A DNA stretch of 64,000 nucleotides from an uncultured Spirochaetaceae bacterium (lineage in GTDB: Bacteria; Spirochaetota; Spirochaetia; Sphaerochaetales; Sphaerochaetaceae): NCBI GenBank assembly GCA_944389025.1, contig CALXKU010000001.1:62001-126000 (forward strand), read 5' to 3'. This document shows, piece by piece, positions 57,590-64,000 of this stretch (within the stretch, counting starts at the first letter, position 1; the number at the start of each line of letters is the position of its first letter). The notes below the pieces were generated by a model. It had not been told where the DNA came from. It did no database searches and saw only the letters and a list, made by a program, of their open reading frames with translations. Both the position numbers and the translations under genes were made by a program.

Positions 57590-59188
57590 ATGAATCGCAA
57601 ATACGTATTTGTCACTGGCGGTGTTGTATCAGGGCTAGGCAAGGGAGTGAGTGCCGCAAGTCTCGGGCTTCTTTTAAAAGAGAGAGGGCTCAAGATTGCC
57701 GCACAGAAACTGGATCCATACTTGAATGTCGATCCGGGGACGATGAGTCCCTACCAGCACGGGGAGGTATTTGTGACCGAGGACGGTGCTGAGACCGACC
57801 TCGATCTGGGGCATTATGAGAGATTCATTGATGAGAATTTAAATAAGATGTCAAACCTCACAAGCGGCAGGGTGTTCTGGAATATCCTGACAAGGGAGAG
57901 AAGGGGAGAATACCTCGGAAAGACTGTCCAGATAATCCCTCATGTGACAGATGAAATAAAAAGATCCATATATTCCCTTGGAGAGATTACTGGCGCTGAT
58001 GTTGTGATAACAGAGATTGGCGGAACGATAGGGGATATAGAGAGCCAGCCATTTTTAGAGGCTGCGAGACAGCTACGTACCGAAATCGGAAGTCAAAACT
58101 GTATGTTCATACATGTTGTCCTTGTCCCATATCTGAATTGCAGCGGGGAGTATAAGACTAAACCAAGTCAGCACTCGGTCCGTGAACTTCAGGGAATGGG
58201 CATAATGCCCGATTGCATCATCGCACGTTCTGAAAAGAGGTTGGATGATGAGATCCTTTCAAAAATCGCGATGTTCTGCAATGTCGAACGTCGCGCCGTA
58301 ATAGGTAATGAGAACATATCTCCAATCTACGCTCTTCCCATTCTTCTTCATGAGAGGGGATTTGATGATTATGTCGTCTCACGTCTTGCTCTTGAATGTG
58401 GCAAGTGCAATCTGGATGCATGGAGTGCTGCGGTAGCCCGCATGTGTGGGAAAAAGAAGAGGAAAGTCAGAATCGCAATATGCGGAAAGTATGTGAAACT
58501 TCATGATGCCTACCTCTCGATAAACGAGTCGCTTTATCATGCATCAAGCTTCAATGATGCAGAGCTTGAGCTCTTATTCATTGACTCAGAGGAGGTTGAG
58601 AAGAAAGGAGCTGAGGCCCTGCTTAGTGGTGCAGACGGGATTCTTGTCCCAGGCGGTTTCGGCTCCCGTGGAATCGAGGGCATGATAGATGCCGCACGCT
58701 ATGCGAGGGAAAAAGACATCCCTTATCTTGGAATATGCCTTGGAATGCAGGTTGCTGTAATCGAGGCATCGCGCTCTCTTGCAGGGCTTTGCAAGGCTAA
58801 TTCAAGGGAATTCGATGAGAATGGTAGCGAGTGCGTGATAGACCTGATGGATGAGCAGAGAAATATCACTTCAAAAGGAGGTACGATGCGCCTCGGCTCA
58901 TATCCATGCCTGGTTAAGAATGGCACCGTGCTTCATGAGATTTATCGCTCTGATATTGTCAGCGAAAGGCATCGTCACCGCTATGAGGTCTCCCCAGTTT
59001 TCCGAGAGAGGATAGAGAAAAGCGGAATTGTCTTCAGCGGTACGAGCCCGGATGGAAAACTGGTCGAGGCGATGGAGAATCCGCACTGTCGATTCTTTGT
59101 TGCCGTGCAGGCCCATCCTGAGTTCAAAAGCAGGCCGAACAGGGTTCATCCCCTTTTTGACAGTTTCATAAAAGCTTCTCTGAGCTGA
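57590..59188 (+). CDS. pyrG: CTP synthase
   Basis: 532 residues from ATG 57590 (GGAGG at 57580-57584). Synthetase domain with FVTGGVVSGLGKGVSAASLG (P-loop, residues 5-24) and QKLDPYLNVDPGTMSP; C-terminal class I glutaminase with LGICLGMQ (nucleophile Cys, about 382) and the His-x-Glu of AQAHPEFKSRP. It converts UTP to CTP with glutamine nitrogen. Expression is probably attenuated by the leader described above. Followed by convergent asnB. Confidence 0.97.
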   Translation: MNRKYVFVTGGVVSGLGKGVSAASLGLLLKERGLKIAAQKLDPYLNVDPGTMSPYQHGEVFVTEDGAETDLDLGHYERFIDENLNKMSNLTSGRVFWNILTRERRGEYLGKTVQIIPHVTDEIKRSIYSLGEITGADVVITEIGGTIGDIESQPFLEAARQLRTEIGSQNCMFIHVVLVPYLNCSGEYKTKPSQHSVRELQGMGIMPDCIIARSEKRLDDEILSKIAMFCNVERRAVIGNENISPIYALPILLHERGFDDYVVSRLALECGKCNLDAWSAAVARMCGKKKRKVRIAICGKYVKLHDAYLSINESLYHASSFNDAELELLFIDSEEVEKKGAEALLSGADGILVPGGFGSRGIEGMIDAARYAREKDIPYLGICLGMQVAVIEASRSLAGLCKANSREFDENGSECVIDLMDEQRNITSKGGTMRLGSYPCLVKNGTVLHEIYRSDIVSERHRHRYEVSPVFRERIEKSGIVFSGTSPDGKLVEAMENPHCRFFVAVQAHPEFKSRPNRVHPLFDSFIKASLS

Positions 59189-59219
59189 AAAAAAAATGGC
59201 ATGGTTCATCGCCATGCCA
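59188..59219 (-). terminator. Terminator of the gltS-asnB operon
   Basis: Minus strand TGGCATGG (59219-59212) pairs with CCATGCCA (59204-59197), 7-nt loop, then TTTTTTTTT. It sits between convergent pyrG and asnB. Confidence 0.9.
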
Positions 59220-59224
59220 GAGCT

Positions 59225-60811
59225 TCATTCACCACTTTTCCCGTAGTTTGAAAGCACTCTTGCCGAAGGATCTTTGACTTTGCATCCTGGCCAAGTGCTG
59301 TTTGGCATCCAGAAGCCAGGAATCATGCTGTGCTGTCCAGGATAGTAGTGCTCGAATATCTCCCTGTATAGGAGGGACTCGGGGGTGAACGGTCTTCCCT
59401 CTTCAGGATATTTGAGATACTCCTTCTCAAGGTCCTTTCCTTCATAATAAGTTGCCGCGTATTCTTTAAGCTCATCAACCATGCTGTGTCCCACAGCATC
59501 GCTGAACGCTGCTTTCTCCCTCCATAAGATATCGTCGGGAAGATACGAGCCATCATCGAACGCTTTTCTTAAAAGATACTTGCCATGCCCCGTGCGGTTC
59601 ATTTTCATCTCAGGGTCGATCGAGAGTACGTAAGATGCGAATTCAAGATCTCCAAACGGAACTCTAGCCTCAATGGAGTTGTCTGCGATACACCTGTCCG
59701 CACGTAGCACATCGTACGCATAGAGCTCTCTCACCCTTTTCTGGCTCTCTTTCTCGAACTCTTCTGCACTCGGTGCGAAATCGGTGTATTTATAGCCGAA
59801 AAGCTCATCGGAAACCTCACCAGTGAGAAGGACCCGCACATCTGTGTTTTCGTGGATGTATCTGCATAGGAGATACATGCCCATGCTTGCCCTGATTGTA
59901 GTTATATCATAGGTTGCAAGAGTGTTGATGACCTCAGGAAGAGCTTTGATAACATCGCTTTTATTCATGCTCACGTTCGTATGCTCTGAACCAAGATACT
60001 CTGCAGTTCGCTCGGCATATTTCGAATCGATTGGGTCCTTGTCCATCCCGATGGAGAACGTCCTTATCTTTTTGCCAAGCAGTTTCGTTGCAATCGAGCA
60101 TACAAGTGAGCTGTCCAGTCCTCCAGAGAGAAGGAAAGCAAGTGGAGTATCGGAGTCGAGGCGCTTTCTTACAGCCTCTATGAGTCTATCCCTTATTCCA
60201 GCTGTAATCTCCTCAATGCTTCCATATCTGTACGATCTTACATCGGCTATGTCACGGTATGAAATGAATTTCCCTTCCTTATAGTAGCTTCCGGGAGGGA
60301 AGGGGAGAGTGGAGGAGCAAAAAGGCGTAAGAAGACAAGCTTCGCTTGCGAATGCGATCTTACCATCGCTGTCATAGCCGTAGAAGAGGGGACGGATGCC
60401 GATCGGGTCCCTGGCTGCTATGAAACCTTCTTTCTCATCATAGATTACGGTTGCGAATTCTGCATCGAGAAGAGAGAACATATTTTCTCTGTACTTATCG
60501 TAAAGGTATAGTACAGTCTCGCAGTCAGAGTTGGAATGAAAACTATAGCCTTCACGCTCCAGAGTTCTCCTGATATCTCTGAATCCATATATCTCGCCGT
60601 TGGTTATGCTGTACATCCCATGGTAAAGGAACGGTTGCATCCCGCTTTCATCTACCCCCATTATCGAAAGGCGTTGAAAAGCGAGGAAAACACCATCTTT
60701 TGGACTAACTATCCTCTCATCATCAGGTCCTCTCCTTCTTGTTCTTTTCAATATCGCTCTGAGCTTTGGAATGCTCAGCGCTTTTCCCTCATACGCAAAC
60801 ACAGTACACAT
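59225..60811 (-). CDS. asnB: Asparagine synthetase (glutamine-hydrolysing)
   Basis: 528 residues. I start it at ATG 60811 so that Cys2 (MCTVFAYEG) becomes the N-terminal nucleophile after Met removal; GAGGTG lies 4 nt upstream. Class II glutaminase domain with RRGPDDER and ITNGEIYGFRDI, then the synthetase domain with LLSGGLDSSLVCSIA (ATP-pyrophosphatase loop, about 225-239) and LLTGEVSDELFGYKYTDF. Length and motifs match AsnB. Last gene of the glutamate synthase operon. Confidence 0.95.
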   Translation of the reverse strand: MCTVFAYEGKALSIPKLRAILKRTRRRGPDDERIVSPKDGVFLAFQRLSIMGVDESGMQPFLYHGMYSITNGEIYGFRDIRRTLEREGYSFHSNSDCETVLYLYDKYRENMFSLLDAEFATVIYDEKEGFIAARDPIGIRPLFYGYDSDGKIAFASEACLLTPFCSSTLPFPPGSYYKEGKFISYRDIADVRSYRYGSIEEITAGIRDRLIEAVRKRLDSDTPLAFLLSGGLDSSLVCSIATKLLGKKIRTFSIGMDKDPIDSKYAERTAEYLGSEHTNVSMNKSDVIKALPEVINTLATYDITTIRASMGMYLLCRYIHENTDVRVLLTGEVSDELFGYKYTDFAPSAEEFEKESQKRVRELYAYDVLRADRCIADNSIEARVPFGDLEFASYVLSIDPEMKMNRTGHGKYLLRKAFDDGSYLPDDILWREKAAFSDAVGHSMVDELKEYAATYYEGKDLEKEYLKYPEEGRPFTPESLLYREIFEHYYPGQHSMIPGFWMPNSTWPGCKVKDPSARVLSNYGKSGE

Positions 60812-60819
60812 AACACACC

Positions 60820-61503
60820 TCACACCGCAGCATATAGCTGACTATAAGTTTTGGATTTATCAGCTTCAATTGCTAAGAAGCTTCCGTTTAGGCATTCCTC
60901 TTCTGATATGGAGAATGTCCTTGCAAAATCTCTTATAAGAGGAGAGAGCACTTCCTCTTTCTCCTCGTTTCCCACGACTCTGGTTATAAGCTTGTCCGAG
61001 AGATTTACAGGACGCTTATCACATCTGAGGTAAATCGTTCCCGCATACATCCCGTTTCCACAGAAATAGCCGGTAATCTCCTCTTTTTCATGTCCAAGTC
61101 CAAGAACGATGATTATCCCTCCTGCAAGATACTCCCCAAGAAAGGAACCTGTGCGACCGCCTATTATGAGCAGACTCTTTTTATTTCCGTAGGCTTTCAT
61201 GTGGACTCCTGCCCTGTAGCCTGCATCATTGAGGATGTAAACCCTGCCACCTCGCATACCGTATGCAAGCGCATCTCCTGCAGAGCCTCTGACTGCGATC
61301 AGACCGTCATTCATAGTATCTGCAGCGGCATCCTGAACATTGCCATCAACGAATATGCTACCACCGTCAAGGTATGCACCAAGCGCATTTCCCGGCGTTC
61401 CTTCAAGGTGGAGTGTACCGCTATTCAAGCCGCATCCAAGGTAGCGCTCTCCAATGCAGCCATGTACTGTTTTCTTATCTTTTTCTTCTGAATCCATTCT
61501 CAT
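60820..61503 (-). CDS. Glutamate synthase GXGXG-domain subunit (split type)
   Basis: A 227-residue beta-helix protein matching the C-terminal GXGXG domain of the glutamate synthase large subunit, here a separate gene. Repeats such as GCGLNSGTLHLEGTPGNALG, GGSIFVDGNVQDAAAD, RGSAGDALAYGMRGG and GGRTGSFLGEYLAGG are visible. GGGAGAG lies upstream of ATG 61503. In split GltS systems (also called GlxC) it completes the ammonia-channel scaffold. Confidence 0.88.
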   Translation of the reverse strand: MRMDSEEKDKKTVHGCIGERYLGCGLNSGTLHLEGTPGNALGAYLDGGSIFVDGNVQDAAADTMNDGLIAVRGSAGDALAYGMRGGRVYILNDAGYRAGVHMKAYGNKKSLLIIGGRTGSFLGEYLAGGIIIVLGLGHEKEEITGYFCGNGMYAGTIYLRCDKRPVNLSDKLITRVVGNEEKEEVLSPLIRDFARTFSISEEECLNGSFLAIEADKSKTYSQLYAAV

Positions 61504-61506
61504 CTA

Positions 61507-62994
61507 TCACTCTCCCGCATACCCGATTCCGAGTATCTTAAGCTCCTTCTGATTAAGGTCTACACCCCTTAGAGCCAGTCTGTTCCCTCTCAGGGCCTCG
61601 ATGCTGTTTATACCCATTCCTCCCATGAATTCCTTTATCTCTTGCGTCCAAGCCTGGACAAGATTCACAAGTCTCTCTGCTCCTTTTTCCGGATCAAGTC
61701 TTTTCCTTAAAGACTCATCCTGTGTTGCTATTCCCCATGCACATTTTCCGCTATGACATGATGCGCATATGTGGCAACCGAGGGCGCAGAGTGCGGCTGT
61801 TCCTATTGAGACAGCATCGGCTCCAAGAGCGATCGCTTTCACCACATCGGCAGAATTTCTTATTCCACCTGAGGCTATGATGCTGATTCTGTCGCGTATT
61901 TTCTCTTCCCTGAGCCTCTGGTCGACAGAAGCTATCGCTAGCTCTATCGGAAGTCCGACATTATCACGGATTCTCTTGGGAGCTGCTCCTGTTCCACCTC
62001 TGTAGCCGTCTATCGATATGATATCTGCACCGCTTCTTGCGATTCCCGAGGCTATCGGTGCGATATTGTGAACCGCAGCGACTTTTACTATCACGGGTTT
62101 CTTATATTCCGTGACCTCCTTTATCGACATGACAAGCTGAGCAAGGTCCTCAATAGAGTAGATGTCATGGTGAGGGGCGGGGCTTATCGCATCAAGTCCT
62201 TCGGGAACCATTCTTGTCCTGGAAACATCCCCGACAATCTTGGCCCCGGTAAGATGCCCTCCGATACCGGGTTTTGCCCCTTGTCCGATTTTTATCTCGA
62301 TTGCAGCCGCGGTATTTAGATATCTCTGATGAACTCCGAAACGGCCTGATGCCACCTGTACTATCGTATTGTCCTTATACCGGTAAAGGCTCTCATGAAG
62401 GCCTCCTTCCCCTGTGTTCCAGTAAGTGTGAAGTTCTTCTGCGGCAATGGAAAGTGCCTTATGCACGTTAAGACTAATCGCTCCGTAACTCATTGCCGAG
62501 AACATAATCGGTGTTGATAGCTCAAGGTGGGGAGGAAGGTTATCCCTCAGTTTTCCATTCTCATCCCTTTCCACAGTGCTTGGTCTCTCCCCGAGAAAGG
62601 TCGCTGTCTCCATCGGCTCTCTCAGCGGATCGATCGATGGATTTGTCACCTGACTTGCATTGAGCAGCATCTTGTCAAAATAGATCGGCACGTTCTTGCC
62701 TGAAGCTCCCATTGAGGAGAGAAGTACCCCTCCCGTCTCTGCCTGCAGAAGTATCTCTTTTAAATCATCCTTACGGAATACTGAGTTATGTCTGAATCTG
62801 TTCTCCTCCTCTGTTATGTATAGCGCCCCCTGAGGGCAGAGAGAGACGCAACGCTGGCAGTCTACACATTTATCATGATGGAAGACGAGATCTTTCCCTT
62901 CTTTTTCACTGATAGCCCCAAAAGAACATTCTTTTACACATCTCATGCACGCTATGCAGCATGAATCCCTTCTTATCCTGTACCTGGCCATCAT
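61507..62994 (-). CDS. Glutamate synthase FMN-domain subunit with N-terminal ferredoxin domain
   Basis: A 495-residue protein. Residues 10-60 hold two [4Fe-4S] motifs (CCIACMRCVKEC and CVDCQRCVSLCP); the rest is the FMN barrel of glutamate synthase: MSYGAISLNVHKALSIAAEE, GQGAKPGIGGHL, ISPAPHHDIYSIEDLAQL, DGYRGGTGAAP and the [3Fe-4S] region CALGCHICASCHSGKC. This is the archaeal-type (GlxD) arrangement. Start at 62994 (ATGA overlap with the upstream gene) or the adjacent ATG 62991, both after AGGAGG. Confidence 0.92.
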   Translation of the reverse strand: MMARYRIRRDSCCIACMRCVKECSFGAISEKEGKDLVFHHDKCVDCQRCVSLCPQGALYITEEENRFRHNSVFRKDDLKEILLQAETGGVLLSSMGASGKNVPIYFDKMLLNASQVTNPSIDPLREPMETATFLGERPSTVERDENGKLRDNLPPHLELSTPIMFSAMSYGAISLNVHKALSIAAEELHTYWNTGEGGLHESLYRYKDNTIVQVASGRFGVHQRYLNTAAAIEIKIGQGAKPGIGGHLTGAKIVGDVSRTRMVPEGLDAISPAPHHDIYSIEDLAQLVMSIKEVTEYKKPVIVKVAAVHNIAPIASGIARSGADIISIDGYRGGTGAAPKRIRDNVGLPIELAIASVDQRLREEKIRDRISIIASGGIRNSADVVKAIALGADAVSIGTAALCALGCHICASCHSGKCAWGIATQDESLRKRLDPEKGAERLVNLVQAWTQEIKEFMGGMGINSIEALRGNRLALRGVDLNQKELKILGIGYAGE

Positions 62995-64000
62995 CCCACC
63001 TCCTTTGAAAGGGTTACTATCACAGCCTCCCCGCCTCGAGGGGCCCAGATTCTCTCCACATTGGGCTCTACGACCCTTATCGCAGCCTCTTCCGAGCTGA
63101 AATATGTCGTATTGCCTTTCTCCGCCGCAACGAGGCTTCTGAGCTTTAGCCTGTCATTGAGAGCCATCATGCCACCGTGAAAACCGACAAGAATTGAAAA
63201 TGGACCTGTTATCAGAAATGATGAGAACATCTTCCTCAGGTATGAGAGTCTTTTCCTCTCATCCTCATTCTTTGTTGCTATTGTCGACCAGAAAGGGGAG
63301 GCTATCACCTCAGAGCATTCCTTGAGTGTGAGTCCCTGTTTCCTCGTCAGATAGTCGAGGATGTATGTGATAACCTCTGTATCGGTAAGAAGGTTGCAAG
63401 AGTAGCCGTACATCTCAACAGCTCTTCGATTTGCATCGTATGACGATATCTCCCCGTTATGTACGACGCTCAGGTCCAAAAGGGAGAATGGATGCGAGCC
63501 AGCCCACCATCCTGGAGTGTTCGTCGGATAGCGTCCATGCGCGGTCCATGAATAGCCTTCGTACTCCTCGATGCGATAGAAATCGGCCACATCCTCAGGG
63601 TATCCCACAGCTTTGAAGACACCCATGTCCTTTCCGCAGGATACGACATAGGCACCACTTATTGTGTCGTTAATCCTTATCATCGCACGTGATGTGTACT
63701 CATCCTCATCCAGCTGACTGTCTTGGATGAGGTGAGGAAGCGGGGTTATGAAATAACGCCAGATAAGAGGTGCTTCGGAAATCTTTGAGTTCTGTCTTAC
63801 GGGAATCTTTGACAGGTTGATTATGTCAAAGCGTTTTTCAAGGAATCTTTCTGCCTCTTCCCTGTCCTTCTGCGAGTCGTAGAAGATATGAAGTGCGTAA
63901 TAGTCCTTATACTGGGGATAGATTCCATAGCCGGCAAATCCCCCTCCAAGTCCGTTCGACCTGCTATGCATGACTGCAATGCTCTTTTTAATAGCTTCTC
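62991..64000 (-). CDS. Glutamate synthase class II amidotransferase subunit (5' end outside window)
   Basis: The reading frame stays open to the right edge, so the gene is cut and the N-terminal Cys nucleophile is not visible. EAIKKSIAVMHSRSNGLGGG then FAGYGIYPQYKDYYALHIF, TAHGRYPTNTPGWWAGSHPF and VVHNGEISSYDANRR are class II glutaminase signatures as in the split glutamate synthase (GlxB type), which releases ammonia for the FMN subunit. It overlaps the next subunit by four bases. Confidence 0.9.
   Translation of the reverse strand, partial: EAIKKSIAVMHSRSNGLGGGFAGYGIYPQYKDYYALHIFYDSQKDREEAERFLEKRFDIINLSKIPVRQNSKISEAPLIWRYFITPLPHLIQDSQLDEDEYTSRAMIRINDTISGAYVVSCGKDMGVFKAVGYPEDVADFYRIEEYEGYSWTAHGRYPTNTPGWWAGSHPFSLLDLSVVHNGEISSYDANRRAVEMYGYSCNLLTDTEVITYILDYLTRKQGLTLKECSEVIASPFWSTIATKNEDERKRLSYLRKMFSSFLITGPFSILVGFHGGMMALNDRLKLRSLVAAEKGNTTYFSSEEAAIRVVEPNVERIWAPRGGEAVIVTLSKEVG

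Overview
The window looks like chromosome of a host-associated or anaerobic spirochaete, most likely the Sphaerochaeta lineage. This is inferred, not proven, from gene content: abundant TRAP and ABC carbohydrate uptake with periplasmic binding proteins that begin GGSSES or GGASEG after signal cleavage, YesM/YesN two-component regulation, a split glutamate synthase, small beta-barrel-like outer-membrane proteins and moderate G+C. No rRNA, CRISPR array, prophage or intact transposon is present. Three tRNA genes (Arg-TCT, Pro-TGG, Val-GAC) lie on the minus strand.

Layout. 1-7.8 kb: a tightly overlapped housekeeping operon (trmL-proC-serS-pncB), uppP convergent with dinB, a beta-barrel-like protein coupled to a lone glutamyl-tRNA reductase-like gene, and an aldose epimerase. 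7.9-16.6 kb: a THEP1-like NTPase, tRNA genes, nth, an orphan vsr, and a minus-strand series (xre, Cof-type phosphatase, pfkA, ppx, ppk). 16.7-23.5 kb: an M18 aminopeptidase, a complete TRAP transporter, and four uncharacterised genes. 23.6-30 kb: a GntR-regulated set (enolase-superfamily enzyme; CitMHS transporter, DUF169 protein and ene-reductase-type flavoenzyme) that looks like an unassigned acid-catabolic pathway. 30-32 kb: phosphate transport (Pit plus DUF47). 32-38.7 kb: a PHP phosphoesterase followed by a fructoselysine-type operon, frlR then frlB-O-N-M-D, in the Bacillus subtilis gene order. 38.8-48.7 kb: a cytosolic heparinase-II/III-like lyase, YesN, YesM and an ABC importer flanked by two nearly identical binding-protein genes. 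48.9-54.4 kb: an IclR regulator and a galactarate/glucarate pathway whose two entry dehydratases (garD, gudD) are truncated head to head, while the lower pathway (DapA-like enzyme, garR, garK) is intact. 54.5-64 kb: a trmD fused to a degenerate aminoglycoside-phosphotransferase-like domain, a TnpB remnant abutting a GNAT gene, then pyrG, asnB and the split glutamate synthase, all using glutamine amide nitrogen.

Three things stand out. First, at least fourteen starts lack a Shine-Dalgarno sequence and instead have a TANNNT -10-like hexamer ending 6-8 nt before the ATG, often preceded by TGn, which suggests widespread leaderless mRNAs. Second, pyrG is preceded by a promoter, a ten-codon leader peptide and a strong terminator overlapping that peptide, an arrangement resembling enterobacterial pyrBI attenuation. 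Third, the TrmD fusion protein carries a kinase-like tail with catalytic-loop Asp replaced by Asn and the metal-binding Asp lost. Binding-protein genes are also repeatedly followed by strong intercistronic hairpins ahead of their permease genes.
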